Counted from the first letter of the stretch, positions 8,179-17,514 are shown. The stretch is DNA of 64,000 nt from G963665005 sp963665005 (GCA_963665005.2 CAXXTQ010000001.1:2604001-2668000); one strand, 5' to 3'. Made by a program: numbers and translations. Notes: generated from the letters alone by a model not told the origin.

Positions 8179-9300
8179 TTACCCCTCAAAATACAGTCTT
8201 GGTACTCTTGGTGATATAGCGCATAGAATTTCGTAATTTATTGTGCCGCAGTCTTGCGCAAATTCATCAGCCGTAATTTCATCGCTGCCCTGCCGGCCTA
8301 TACAAACGGCTTCGTCGTAAAGCTGCGCGTCTTTTATATGAGTAACATCAACTACCGTCTGGTCCATGCAGACACGTCCTAAAACAGGTGCGCGCTGCCC
8401 TCTTATAAGCACCTTGCCTTTGCCCGAAAGCAAGCGGTTAAACCCGTCCGCATAGCCTATGGGGAGCGTCGCGATTCTCATATCCTGCCTAGCGGTAAAC
8501 GTACTGCCGTAGCTTACTTTTTCTCCCGCACTTATGTTTTTTATATAAGATATAGTGGTATACATTGACATAGCAGGAGAAAGCTTAACGCTTCTTTTAA
8601 CCTCTTTTGAAGGATAACACCCGTACAAGGATATTCCTACTCTTACCATATCGTAGCAAAGGCCAGCGCAGTCTATAGCGGCGCCGCTGTTTGCCGCGTG
8701 AATTATAGGCGAAAGCCCTCGCTTTTTGATCTCTTTGATATATTCTTCAAACCTCTCGGCCTGCATCCGCGTATAGCTTTTATCAGCTTCGTCAGATGAC
8801 GCGAAATGCGTCATAAGCCCTTCAAGTATAAGATTTTCGTCTTTTGAAATCTCGTCAAGTAACAACTTAGCTTCTTCCAATGTTTTTACTCCGACACGAT
8901 TCATACCGGTATCAACTTTTAGATGCAGCTTCATTTTTACGTTATTTTGCTTGGCAACAGCTGCGGCGTTTTTTACGCATTCAAGCGAAACGGCTGCCAT
9001 ACTTATATCGATAGGCGCTGCCATCTGCCACTGCCATAAATTAGCCGGCCCGAGCACAAGTATGGGAGCTTTTATACCTTCGTTTCGCAATACTGCCGCT
9101 TCTTCCGGCATTGCTACGGCAAGCCATTTTGCCCCCGCCTCTAATGCCGCTTTGCCTGCCATAACACTTCCGTGCCCGTATCCGTCCGCTTTTACTACAG
9201 CACAAAATAAAGCTTTGCCGACGATATTCTCTCTTATATTTTTCACGTTTTGTTTTATGGCGCCAATATCCACTTTTGCGTATGTCGGGCGTATTAACAT
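8179..9300 (-). CDS. alr: Alanine racemase
   Basis: A PLP enzyme interconverting L- and D-alanine for peptidoglycan. The PLP lysine motif FCAVVKADGYGHG is near residue 35. The second catalytic region includes GRVCMDQTVVDVT and KVSYGSTFTA, and the length (373 residues) is typical of fold-type III alanine racemases. It lies 25 bases after the ACT-domain gene and two bases before the cyclo-ligase gene, so it is probably read in the same long minus-strand operon. Confidence 0.96.
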   Translation of the reverse strand: MLIRPTYAKVDIGAIKQNVKNIRENIVGKALFCAVVKADGYGHGSVMAGKAALEAGAKWLAVAMPEEAAVLRNEGIKAPILVLGPANLWQWQMAAPIDISMAAVSLECVKNAAAVAKQNNVKMKLHLKVDTGMNRVGVKTLEEAKLLLDEISKDENLILEGLMTHFASSDEADKSYTRMQAERFEEYIKEIKKRGLSPIIHAANSGAAIDCAGLCYDMVRVGISLYGCYPSKEVKRSVKLSPAMSMYTTISYIKNISAGEKVSYGSTFTARQDMRIATLPIGYADGFNRLLSGKGKVLIRGQRAPVLGRVCMDQTVVDVTHIKDAQLYDEAVCIGRQGSDEITADEFAQDCGTINYEILCAISPRVPRLYFEG

Positions 9301-9325
9301 CTTTTAATACCTTCTTATTTTGGCT

Positions 9326-9748
9326 TTAATACAAATCTTTAGCCGATACCAGCTTAACGCCATTTTTCTCAAGCGTCTTGACCGAATTTTCTATGTCTTC
9401 AACACGGAAAAGTATAAGAGCGTTTTCTTTTGGAGTATGAACAAACGAATACAAATATTCTATACTTATGTCCGCCTCGTCCAATAGTTTTAAAACACCC
9501 GCAAGCCCGCCTGTTTTATCGGGCACTTCTACCACGATAACCTGCGTCGCGCTTGCCGTAAAGCCGTTCTCTTTAAGTACGCTTACCGCTTTATCGGGGT
9601 CGTTTACAATACCGCGCATAATACCAAAGTTAGTAGTGTCCGCAATAGACAACGCTATTAAATCTATACCCGCGCTGCTAAGAACCTCGGTGATCTTCGC
9701 GAGCCTTCCTTTTTTGTTTTCAACAAAGACAGATATCTGTTTTATCAT
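9326..9748 (-). CDS. Tandem ACT-domain protein linked to aryl-CoA ligase
   Basis: A 140-residue protein made of two ACT-type ligand-binding domains (MIKQISVFVENKKGRLAKIT at the start, a second copy from about residue 70: VVEVPDKTGGLAGVLKLL). Such proteins usually sense amino acids. Start at 9748 is preferred over the upstream in-frame ATG at 9796 because GGAGG lies just upstream and the ACT fold begins there. It sits directly after the phenylacetate-CoA ligase gene in an aromatic amino acid degradation cluster, so sensing of an aromatic amino acid is a reasonable inference. Confidence 0.9.
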   Translation of the reverse strand: MIKQISVFVENKKGRLAKITEVLSSAGIDLIALSIADTTNFGIMRGIVNDPDKAVSVLKENGFTASATQVIVVEVPDKTGGLAGVLKLLDEADISIEYLYSFVHTPKENALILFRVEDIENSVKTLEKNGVKLVSAKDLY

Positions 9749-9770
9749 TTTGGCTCCTCCTTTTTTACAA

Positions 9771-11069
9771 TCATTTTTTCCTGTTGTCGATAACACGCTT
9801 TGCTTTGCCCATGCTTCTCTCTATAGTTTTCGGCTCAACAAGCGATACTTCGACATTGATACTCAGCACTGTTTGAATCTCGTTCTTTATTTTTGTCCTC
9901 AGCGATTCAAGCTGTTTTACCTCATCAGAGAAAAGGCTTTCTTCAACTTCGACTTGTACATCAAGCCTGTCAAAGTTGCCCACTCTGTCTACGACTATTT
10001 GATAATGCGGCGAAACACCGGCAATCTCTACAAGCACGCCTTCTATCTGCGACGGGAATACATTCACTCCGCGTATAATAAGCATATCGTCGCTTCTTCC
10101 GAGAACCTTTGCCATGCGCACCATAGTACGCCCGCAGTCGCACGTCGCCGCGTCAAGCGAAGTTATATCCCTTGTTCTGTATCTAATAAGCGGTATACCG
10201 TCTTTATCTATCGTAGTTATTACAAGCTCGCCTTCCTGACCGTAAGGCAGAGGCTTTAGCGTAACCGGGTCTATTATCTCGGGCAGGAAAAAATCTTCCG
10301 AGATGTGCAGCCCCTTTTTATATTCGCAGTCGCTCGCGACGCCAGGGCCCATTATCTCCGAAAGCCCGTAAATATCTATCGCTAGTATACCGAGCCGCGC
10401 TTCTATCTCTGTTCTCATAGCCTCTGTCCAGGGCTCTGCTCCAAACACACCCGCTTCGAGTTTAAGCGATTTGGGGTCAATGCCCATCTCTTCTAAAGTT
10501 TCGGCAATAAAAAGCATGTACGACGGAGTAGCGGCGATTATTGTCGTACCGAAATCCTGCATAAGCATAATCTGGCGTTTGGTGTTTCCGCCCGATATAG
10601 GTATAGTCATGGCGCCGAGAGCCTCCGCTCCGTAGTGTGCACCGAGGCCTCCCGTGAAAAGCCCGTATCCGTAAGCAACCTGTATTACAGAGTTTTTATT
10701 GCCTCCCGCAAAAACAAAAGACCGCGCCATCAGATCGCCCCAGTTTTTAATGTCGCGTTTTGTATATCCTACAACCGTCGGCTTGCCCGTCGTTCCCGAA
10801 GAGGCGTGCACTCTGCAAATCTCCTCCTGAGGCGCTGCGAACAAACCAAAAGGATAAGTATCCCGAAGGTCTTGTTTAACGGTAAACGGCAAATGCTGCA
10901 AATCGTCAAGGCTTTTAATATCTTCTGGTTTTATGCCTTTTTCGTCGAACGCTTTTTTATAAAAAGGTACGTTCTCATAAACTTTTTGCGCTGTCTTTTT
11001 TAGCTTTTTTGCCTGCAGTTCTGATAACTGCTGCCTGTCCATGCATTCAATTTCTTTGTTCCAGTACAT
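9771..11069 (-). CDS. Phenylacetate-CoA ligase family protein (copy 2)
   Basis: An adenylate-forming ligase of the PaaK family joining aryl acetates to CoA, or running in reverse to make ATP from aryl-CoA. The 432-residue product has the AMP-binding P-loop HASSGTTGKPTVVGYT, the ATP motif DIYGLSEIMGPG and the C-terminal RSDDMLIIRGVNVFPSQIE. It is the second of two similar ligases in the cluster, placed after iorB. Together with iorAB this suggests conversion of aryl pyruvates to aryl-CoA and then aryl acetates with ATP gain. Its direction in vivo cannot be read from sequence. Confidence 0.93.
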   Translation of the reverse strand: MYWNKEIECMDRQQLSELQAKKLKKTAQKVYENVPFYKKAFDEKGIKPEDIKSLDDLQHLPFTVKQDLRDTYPFGLFAAPQEEICRVHASSGTTGKPTVVGYTKRDIKNWGDLMARSFVFAGGNKNSVIQVAYGYGLFTGGLGAHYGAEALGAMTIPISGGNTKRQIMLMQDFGTTIIAATPSYMLFIAETLEEMGIDPKSLKLEAGVFGAEPWTEAMRTEIEARLGILAIDIYGLSEIMGPGVASDCEYKKGLHISEDFFLPEIIDPVTLKPLPYGQEGELVITTIDKDGIPLIRYRTRDITSLDAATCDCGRTMVRMAKVLGRSDDMLIIRGVNVFPSQIEGVLVEIAGVSPHYQIVVDRVGNFDRLDVQVEVEESLFSDEVKQLESLRTKIKNEIQTVLSINVEVSLVEPKTIERSMGKAKRVIDNRKK

Positions 11070-11089
11070 TATTATTCCTCCAAAAGGTT

Positions 11090-11656
11090 TTAAGAATTAT
11101 ATCCTTTTTCAAATGCCGATATATTGATATCTAAAAATCTGCCCGGCACCGTCGCCTCTATAGCGTCAAGAAATGCCTGTCTTTCAAATCCCGAATTTTT
11201 TGCGAGCACACCGATAAGCACTGTGTTTACCGCTTTTGCGTTTCCCGCCTGTTTCGCTAATGATAAAGCGTCGACAAAAACCGCGCCCGGCACAGCATCG
11301 CTTATTTTTTGCTCAATATCTTTCGGATATTGCATAGCGCCCGTTATAACCGGCATAGGAAGTATCGACTGAGTATTCACGAAAATGCGCCCTTCTTTTT
11401 TTAAACGCGGATACCATCTGTATGCTTCAAGCAGCTCGAAAGCAAGCATTATATCCGCGCCGCCCTCGTCTATCGTAGGAGCATAAACTTTTTCTCCGAA
11501 CCTTACGTGCGTTACAACGCTTCCGCCGCGCTGTGACATACCGTGTACTTCCGAGAGCTTTACATCATACCCCTGCGATATTGCAAGGTTTCCGAGGATT
11601 CTGCTCGCAAGAAGAGTACCCTGGCCCCCGACACCTACTATCAAAATATCTGTCAT
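11090..11656 (-). CDS. iorB: Indolepyruvate ferredoxin oxidoreductase, beta subunit
   Basis: The small subunit of the oxygen-sensitive complex that oxidatively decarboxylates aryl pyruvates to aryl-CoA, passing electrons to ferredoxin. The 188-residue protein starts MTDILIVGVGGQGTLLASRIL, typical of the pyruvate ferredoxin oxidoreductase gamma-type domain, and includes VHGMSQRGGSVVTHVRFG. It begins one base after the iorA stop, so the two are coupled. Confidence 0.95.
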   Translation of the reverse strand: MTDILIVGVGGQGTLLASRILGNLAISQGYDVKLSEVHGMSQRGGSVVTHVRFGEKVYAPTIDEGGADIMLAFELLEAYRWYPRLKKEGRIFVNTQSILPMPVITGAMQYPKDIEQKISDAVPGAVFVDALSLAKQAGNAKAVNTVLIGVLAKNSGFERQAFLDAIEATVPGRFLDINISAFEKGYNS

Positions 11657-13387
11657 TTATTTACCTGCCATTTCTATCGCTCCGAAAGCGCACACCTCGG
11701 GGCAAAGCCCGCAGCCGTTGCACAGCGTTTCGTTTATTCTCATACCCTGCTCCGTTTTTTCTATCGCGGGGCAGCCGAGCTTTAAGCACACACCGCAGTC
11801 TTTGCATTTATCTGTTATAACGTAAGGCGCACGCACAGTCTTTTTATCAAGAAGCGCGCAAGCTCTCTTTGTTATTATAACGCTTAGCTCTTCTCTCGCC
11901 GTTTCTTCTTTCAGCGCACTTTCAAGAGCCTTCAAATCAAACGGGTCGACTACGCGTATATTCTTTACGCCTATGCTTTTTACAAGCGCGGGAATGTCTA
12001 TAGAATGAGCGATTTCTCCCTTAACGTTCCTGCCCGTCGACGGATGGTCCTGCTGTCCTGTCATGCCTGTCGTCGAGTTGTTAAGTATCATAACGGTAGA
12101 AGTCGCGCCATTGTATACCATATCTACAAGCCCTGTGATTCCTGAATGGAAAAAAGTCGAATCGCCGATAATTGCGACAAGCTTTCTTGCAAACTCTTTT
12201 CCTCTCGCTTTTTCCATGCCCATGGCGTTTCCTATGCTCGCGCCCATGCATATGCACGTATCAATCCCATTATGCGGTGCAAGCGCTCCGAGCGTATAAC
12301 AGCCAATATCGCCCGTTGCCGCGATTTTCAGTTTTTTGAGCATATAATAAACCGCTCTGTGCGGGCACCCCGGGCACATAACGGGCGGGCGCATGGGCAG
12401 CTCTTTGCCTCCGCTTAGCACGTCAATCTTTTTTCCGCCTATTTTTTCGGCAATCTCATTCGCATTATACTCGCCCTGAAGCGAGAAAAGCTCTTTGCCT
12501 GTTACTTTAATGCCCATTGCTTTTATCTGCTGCTCAAAGAAAGGCTCTAGCTCTTCGACAACATACAGCTTGTCTACCTTCGCCGCAAACTCGCGTATCT
12601 TTTTTTCGGGCAGAGGATATACCATGCCAAGCTTTAGCACGCTTGCTTCGGGCAGAGCTTCTTTCACGTAGTTGTAAACAACACCGCCGGTGATAACGCC
12701 TATTTTAGTATCGTTATATTCCGCACGGTTTATATCCATAGTATCCGCGTATTTCTTAATATCGTTCATACGCTGTTCGACTATTACATGCCGTTTCCTC
12801 GCCATTCCCGGCATCATTACATACTTTGGAATATCCTTAACATACGGCTTTAGCGCGATTTGCTGCCTGTCGTTTGTGCCCACCATTCCCTGCGAGTGCG
12901 ACAGCCTTGTGTTAGATCGCACGAACACAGGCGTATCAAACTTTTCACTGAGCTCGAACGCAAGTTTTACATACTCCTTTGCTTCCTTGCTGTCGGCAGG
13001 CTCGAGCATAAGCACATGTGCGCTTCTCGCGTAAAACCTGCTATCCTGCTCGTTCTGGCTAGAGTTCATACCCGGATCGTCGGCTACTATTATAACAAGC
13101 CCTCCGTTAACGCCCGTATACGATACCGTAAAAAGCGGATCTGCCGCGACGTTTAGCCCAACGTGCTTCATTGCGCACAGCGCGCGCGCTCCGCCTATAG
13201 ACGCGCCTATCGCGACCTCCAGCGCCACCTTTTCATTGGGAGACCACTCGGAATAAATTTCGTCAAATTTTGCAATACTCTCGGTAATCTCGGTACTCGG
13301 CGTTCCCGGATAAGCAGCCGCGACCGTTACTCCGGCCTCGTACGCACCTCTCGCGAAAGCCTCATTGCCAAGCATAAGTTTTTTCAT
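11657..13387 (-). CDS. iorA: Indolepyruvate ferredoxin oxidoreductase, alpha subunit
   Basis: The catalytic subunit. The N-terminal domain (AAAYPGTPSTEITESIA) matches the alpha-type pyrimidine-binding domain. The middle carries the thiamine diphosphate region GDIGCYTLGALAPHNG and IIGDSTFFHSGITGL with NNSTTGMTGQQDHPSTG. The last 50 residues hold two [4Fe-4S] motifs (CKDCGVCLKLGCP and CNGCGLCPEVC) for electron transfer to ferredoxin. At 576 residues it is of normal length. Lies between the first ligase and iorB in the operon. Confidence 0.96.
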   Translation of the reverse strand: MKKLMLGNEAFARGAYEAGVTVAAAYPGTPSTEITESIAKFDEIYSEWSPNEKVALEVAIGASIGGARALCAMKHVGLNVAADPLFTVSYTGVNGGLVIIVADDPGMNSSQNEQDSRFYARSAHVLMLEPADSKEAKEYVKLAFELSEKFDTPVFVRSNTRLSHSQGMVGTNDRQQIALKPYVKDIPKYVMMPGMARKRHVIVEQRMNDIKKYADTMDINRAEYNDTKIGVITGGVVYNYVKEALPEASVLKLGMVYPLPEKKIREFAAKVDKLYVVEELEPFFEQQIKAMGIKVTGKELFSLQGEYNANEIAEKIGGKKIDVLSGGKELPMRPPVMCPGCPHRAVYYMLKKLKIAATGDIGCYTLGALAPHNGIDTCICMGASIGNAMGMEKARGKEFARKLVAIIGDSTFFHSGITGLVDMVYNGATSTVMILNNSTTGMTGQQDHPSTGRNVKGEIAHSIDIPALVKSIGVKNIRVVDPFDLKALESALKEETAREELSVIITKRACALLDKKTVRAPYVITDKCKDCGVCLKLGCPAIEKTEQGMRINETLCNGCGLCPEVCAFGAIEMAGK

Positions 13388-13403
13388 GTAAGTCTCCTGT
13401 CTT

Positions 13404-14696
13404 TTATCGCAGATCGGTTACTCTTTTCGCCTTGCCTTCAAACCGCTTTAGCGACTCGGGCTCGGCGAGTTTTACATCCGCGTCAATGTTCAATATAGTA
13501 AATATTTTTTGCTTTATCTTTTTCTCTACCGCCTCGAGCGCGCTGAATTTATCGAGAAGCTTTGCGTCAACTACCTCTACCAAAACTTCTATCTTGTCCA
13601 TATATCCGTCTTTGCGCACTATTATCTCATAATGCGGGCCTATCTCTTCTACGCCGAGAAGCACGCTTTCTATCTGCGACGGGAACACGTTCACACCGCG
13701 TATAATGAGCATATCGTCTGTTCGCCCCTGTATCTTCGCCATGCGCGCAGACGTCCTTCCGCACTCGCATTTTTCGGGTATTATCCATGTTATATCTTTC
13801 GTGCGGTAACGAAGTATGGGAAGCGCCTCTTTAGATAGCGACGTTATAACAAGCTCTCCGGGCTGCCCGTCGGGAACCGGCTCAAATGTATCTCTGCCCA
13901 CTATCTCACAATAAAAGTGGTCTTCGGCTATGTGCATGCCATTCTTGTAAACGCACTCTCCCGAAACACCCGGGCCTATAATCTCAGAAAGCCCGTAGTT
14001 CTCGGTGGCGATTATATCCCATGCTTTTTCGATCTCGCGGCGCATTTCTTCGGTGTGCCCTTCTCCGCCGAAAAGCCCGAGTCTTAGCGGCATTTTTTTG
14101 GTATCAATGCCTTTTTTCTTGGCGGTTTCCGCCATATACAGCGCGTATGAGGGCGTACCGACAAGAATGGTTGTGCCAAAATCCTGCATTATGTTAAGCT
14201 GGCGCTCTGTGTTGCCGCCCGATATAGGTATTACCGCCGCACCTATTTTTTCTAGCCCGTAATGCAGCCCGAACGCGCCCGTAAAAAGAGTGTATCCGAA
14301 AGTCACCTGCGCAATATCGTCACTCGTCGCACCCGCCGCGCAGGCAAGGCGTGCTATAACCTCCGCCCACATATCTATATCGTTCTGGGTATACCCGACC
14401 ACAGTCGGCTTGCCTGTAGTCCCCGAAGAAGCGTGTATTCTCACAACTTCTTTCATGGGCACGGCAAATAATTTATACGGATAATTATCTCTTAAATCGT
14501 TTTTTTCGGTAAAAGGAATTCTGCGAATGTCATCAAGTGTTTTTATATCTTCGGGCTTTACGCCCGCTTTATCTAGTTTTTTGCGATAATGCTCAACGTT
14601 ATTATAACAGCGTGCGACAGTGCTTTTTAACCGCTCTGTTTGTATAGCTTTTATCTCGTCTTTTCCCGCGCATTCTATCTTCTCGTTCCAAATCAT
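13404..14696 (-). CDS. Phenylacetate-CoA ligase family protein (copy 1)
   Basis: First gene of the aromatic cluster: a 430-residue adenylate-forming ligase clearly paralogous to the one at 9771-11069. It has HASSGTTGKPTVVGYT, NYGLSEIIGPGVSGECVYK and RTDDMLIIRGVNVFPSQIE. It ends 16 bases before iorA. The two ligases differ enough across their length to suggest different aryl or acyl substrates. Identity as PaaK family is firm; the substrate is not. Confidence 0.92.
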   Translation of the reverse strand: MIWNEKIECAGKDEIKAIQTERLKSTVARCYNNVEHYRKKLDKAGVKPEDIKTLDDIRRIPFTEKNDLRDNYPYKLFAVPMKEVVRIHASSGTTGKPTVVGYTQNDIDMWAEVIARLACAAGATSDDIAQVTFGYTLFTGAFGLHYGLEKIGAAVIPISGGNTERQLNIMQDFGTTILVGTPSYALYMAETAKKKGIDTKKMPLRLGLFGGEGHTEEMRREIEKAWDIIATENYGLSEIIGPGVSGECVYKNGMHIAEDHFYCEIVGRDTFEPVPDGQPGELVITSLSKEALPILRYRTKDITWIIPEKCECGRTSARMAKIQGRTDDMLIIRGVNVFPSQIESVLLGVEEIGPHYEIIVRKDGYMDKIEVLVEVVDAKLLDKFSALEAVEKKIKQKIFTILNIDADVKLAEPESLKRFEGKAKRVTDLR

Positions 14697-14973
14697 TTAA
14701 ATTAACCCCTTAATCACGGTATTTGCCCGGAATAAAAAGCAAATAATCTTTCCTGCTTCCATTCTTCCGTGCTCGCTCATATAAGCATGATTATAGCGTA
14801 AATCGCGCGAAAAATAAAGGGTAAGTTTATCCGATTTCAAACTCACGTTTGTCATACGGTCTTGCCCCGCCTGTACATCTGGCGGGGCGCTTATACGTAC
14901 CTTTTTAAAATTAACATTAGCCTTTCACTGGCAAAGCCATATAATAGGCATGATTTTTTTAGGATTTTAGTTT
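14697..14973. other. Intergenic region with GC-rich hairpin
   Basis: No gene seen. It should contain the promoter of the aryl-CoA ligase operon. A perfect eight-base GC-rich inverted repeat lies at 14864-14888 (gccccgcc / ggcggggc, nine-base loop). It has no T-run on either side, so I cannot call it a standard intrinsic terminator, though it could end transcription of the SLOG gene. The DNA becomes AT-rich to the right. Confidence 0.5.
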
Positions 14974-15534
14974 CTATTTTAATCTTTTAAAGTGTTTCAA
15001 AGTATAATCAAAAATCCTCATGTCAATGCATTTTGAATTTATTATAACAATATCTCTGCTTAACTTTTTTGCCATGTCTATTGTCTGGCGCGTTCCGCTT
15101 CTTTTATGCCCGCAATCGTATACCGCTATCAGATGATTCGCGTGATTCACAAGATATTCGTTTCTCTGTCTGTAGCAGTCCTTATGATATTTTGTATTTA
15201 TCGTCACCACATCGTCACACTTCGACGCCAGTTCAAAAAACCGCTCTCTGTAATGCAGATTCCATCTTGCCGCCTGCTCCTCGTATGCAATTACGCCTAT
15301 AAGCCGAATATGCGGATACTCCTGCCTCAGATAGATTATTATCTCGCCGAATATAATATCTACCCCTTTTGCCATGCCGGTATAAAAAGTATCTACCCCC
15401 ATCTTTATAAACCTTTCAGCCATATCATAAAGCTTTTGTTTAAGCTCTAAACAGCCGTAATCGAGCTCGTCATTTTTCCACGGCAGCCTTTCGGGGCGGT
15501 GCCCTGTTATCGCGCATGATTTGTTTATGTTCAT
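14974..15534 (-). CDS. SLOG-family protein (DUF1273/YpsA-like)
   Basis: A 186-residue Rossmann-like protein of the SLOG superfamily. The N-terminal CAITGHRPERLPWKND (residues 7-22) and FYTGMAKGVDIIFGE (50-64) match the nucleotide-binding loops of YpsA/DUF1273 proteins. SLOG domains bind nucleotide-derived ligands, and many members are linked to phage defence or stress signalling. It is divergent from an XRE regulator and KAP NTPase, and an AAGGATG site precedes the ATG. Whether it works with these neighbours is inference. Confidence 0.8.
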   Translation of the reverse strand: MNINKSCAITGHRPERLPWKNDELDYGCLELKQKLYDMAERFIKMGVDTFYTGMAKGVDIIFGEIIIYLRQEYPHIRLIGVIAYEEQAARWNLHYRERFFELASKCDDVVTINTKYHKDCYRQRNEYLVNHANHLIAVYDCGHKRSGTRQTIDMAKKLSRDIVIINSKCIDMRIFDYTLKHFKRLK

Positions 15535-15550
15535 AAAAACATCCTTTATC

Positions 15551-15629
15551 GCAACGTATTTTGTTGCATTATATCCTTAATACGGTATATTATAAACCTA
15601 TTTAGGATATTTTGCAACATATAGCGTTG
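15551..15629. promoter_or_regulatory. Paired operator-like repeats between SLOG and XRE genes
   Basis: Two inverted copies of a 17-base site face each other: caacgtattttgttgca (15552-15568) and tgcaacatatagcgttg (15613-15629). Each is itself a loose CAAC-N7-GTTG palindrome, as expected for an XRE dimer. The AT-rich stretch between them (with tatatt and an atatcc/ggatat pair) could hold both divergent promoters. This suggests that the adjacent XRE protein controls both transcripts. Confidence 0.55.
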
Positions 15630-15679
15630 TTTCAAGTGCTTTGCTTAGATAATAGAATTATATTGAAGAGGTGCAAAAA

Positions 15680-15913
15680 ATGAACAAACATTTTGATAAG
15701 TATAAAATGCTCGGATTGAATATAGCATATTACCGAAAAGTAAAGGGGTTATCACAAATTGAGTTAGCCGATATGGTCGGTATCAGCAGAACTCATATAA
15801 GCAGAATTGAAGCTAAAAATATGGACAGCTCTTTTTCGTTAAGCGTTGTTTTCGATATAGCAGACGTTTTGGGAATAGATGTAGTGCAGTTGTTTGACTT
15901 TAGCAGGAAATAA
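15680..15913 (+). CDS. XRE-family helix-turn-helix regulator
   Basis: A 77-residue single-domain DNA-binding protein. The HTH is LSQIELADMVGISRTHISRIEAK-like (residues about 22-45), typical of Cro/CI-type regulators. I choose the ATG at 15680, which has AAGAGGTG six bases upstream, over the in-frame GTG at 15671 that lies inside this site. It precedes the KAP NTPase by 36 bases and faces palindromic sites upstream, so it is the likely local repressor. Confidence 0.88.
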   Translation: MNKHFDKYKMLGLNIAYYRKVKGLSQIELADMVGISRTHISRIEAKNMDSSFSLSVVFDIADVLGIDVVQLFDFSRK

Positions 15914-15949
15914 AAACTCTAACAATTCAAATTTTTTGAGGTAGTTAAT

Positions 15950-17248
15950 ATGAATGGCAAGAAACTAGAGGACTTGACTTATGCGGACGATCTACTCGAT
16001 AGAAATGAAGAATTCGGAAAAGGCGTACTAAGTTTAATTGAGAATTCTAAAAACATATCAAGTAACAATTCATTAGTATTCGCGTTAGATTCTGGCTGGG
16101 GAACCGGAAAAACAGTGTTTATGCATATGTTTATGAATGACCTTAAAGAAAATCATTATAAAACAATCTATTATAATGCGTGGGAAAACGATGATTGGGA
16201 TAATGCGCTTATTCCTATAGTAGCAAAGATTAAAGATATTGTATCCCAGGAAACAACAAAAGAAGAGAAAAGTCTAATCGATAAAATTGAAGAACAATCA
16301 AACAAGGTTGGCGTTTTTTTAGAAAATAATAAGAAAAGCTTAGCATTCAATGTAATAGGACAAATTATTAAGGGGTTAACAAAATTTGATATTAAGGAAA
16401 TTAAGGATATTTGGGATAAAGCAAACAAAGAATGCAATTTAATAGAAGACTACGACAATTTTATTGGCGCCAAAAATGGCTTTAAAGATGATTTGAAAAA
16501 GTTAGCAGAAGATAAAAAAGTTATCTTTCTTATAGATGAATTAGATAGATGTAAACCTACTTTTGCTATAGAGACTTTAGAAGTTATCAAGCACTTTTTC
16601 GATATAGAAAATTTTATTTTTGTATTCGCACTTGATATGCAGCAACTTAGCCATTCAATAGCTACTATCTACGGACAAGAGATGGATGCACCTGGTTATT
16701 TGAGAAGATTCTTTGATATGCAATTAAGGATTCCAACTCCATCCATTAAACTATACTTAAAAAACACTATTGCGAATTATTTTTCTAACGAAAAACTTGA
16801 AATTTACAAAAACACTTTACTGGAAAGAATTCCAAGAATATTCGAAACATTTAATTTATCTTTAAGAGATATAAATATTATTTTAAATAGTTTTAAATTG
16901 TTTATCTATTATCACAAAATATATAATTCTGCAAACACAGATATTTTTAATCTTTACCTGTTCCTAATTACATTAAAATATAAAAAACCATTATTATATG
17001 ATACACTTTTTTATGAAAACAATTATAAAAAAGAAGATTTTTTGGGATATTATAGAATAAATCAAATTATTAGAGAGTTCATAAATGCCTTTAAAGACGG
17101 ACGATTGCAATTAGAATACAAAGATTTACCGAAGGATTCTTCAAAGACACGGGAAATCTTTGATAAATTGATATTAGATAAGCCTAAAGCTAATGAAAAA
17201 GCATTTCAATATTTTGAAAGACAGTTAGAAATAATAAAATTTGTTTAA
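15950..17248 (+). CDS. KAP-family P-loop NTPase
   Basis: A 432-residue STAND-like NTPase of the KAP family. Walker A is GWGTGKT (residues 49-55). Walker B is VIFLIDELDRCKP (191-203). The acidic IYYNAWENDDW segment after Walker A is also a KAP hallmark. KAP proteins include the phage-exclusion protein PifA and several suspected defence NTPases. I see no clear membrane segments in this one, unlike many KAP members. The gene is markedly AT-rich compared with the metabolic genes on either side, pointing to horizontal acquisition. It follows the XRE gene and probably shares its transcript. Confidence 0.85.
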   Translation: MNGKKLEDLTYADDLLDRNEEFGKGVLSLIENSKNISSNNSLVFALDSGWGTGKTVFMHMFMNDLKENHYKTIYYNAWENDDWDNALIPIVAKIKDIVSQETTKEEKSLIDKIEEQSNKVGVFLENNKKSLAFNVIGQIIKGLTKFDIKEIKDIWDKANKECNLIEDYDNFIGAKNGFKDDLKKLAEDKKVIFLIDELDRCKPTFAIETLEVIKHFFDIENFIFVFALDMQQLSHSIATIYGQEMDAPGYLRRFFDMQLRIPTPSIKLYLKNTIANYFSNEKLEIYKNTLLERIPRIFETFNLSLRDINIILNSFKLFIYYHKIYNSANTDIFNLYLFLITLKYKKPLLYDTLFYENNYKKEDFLGYYRINQIIREFINAFKDGRLQLEYKDLPKDSSKTREIFDKLILDKPKANEKAFQYFERQLEIIKFV

Positions 17249-17253
17249 CTCAC

Positions 17254-17282
17254 AAAAAAACGACAGCGATTGCTCACTGCCG
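17254..17282 (-). terminator. Intrinsic terminator for the minus-strand pair at 17.3-18.4 kb
   Basis: Minus strand: GGCAGTG-AGCAAT-CGCTGTC hairpin (seven pairs with G-T wobbles) followed by GTTTTTTT. It shares the 17 bases aaaaaacgacagcgatt with the terminator at 18521. Confidence 0.7.
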
Positions 17283-17313
17283 CGCCTTTAATATTTCTGC
17301 AAAACTTAAATAA

Positions 17314-17502
17314 CTACTTGCAAATCTTTTTGACTTCAGTCAGCACAAGCTTTCTTGTTTTGGCGTCCGGAAAAATAGAGCTTATAGAATAAGACGATTT
17401 TGACGGTTTACTCGGAACATATATATCTGCACAGCCTTCAAGGCTTTGATTTTTTAATGTTTTCCCAATAGAGCGGTTGTTCTTTGCCTGCTTGTTATTC
17501 AA
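17314..17502 (-). CDS. Small basic protein, uncertain
   Basis: A 62-residue frame with a TTG start 12 bases after the stop of the upstream membrane protein gene and GGTGAAG just before it. The product is Lys/Ser-rich with no recognised domain. Support is its tight spacing to the upstream gene and the terminator just beyond its stop. It may not be translated. Confidence 0.4.
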   Translation of the reverse strand: MNNKQAKNNRSIGKTLKNQSLEGCADIYVPSKPSKSSYSISSIFPDAKTRKLVLTEVKKICK

Positions 17503-17514
17503 GACTTCACCATA

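Noticed and set aside
14864..14888. GC-rich hairpin as a standard intrinsic terminator
   Set aside because: There is no T-run on either strand after the stem.
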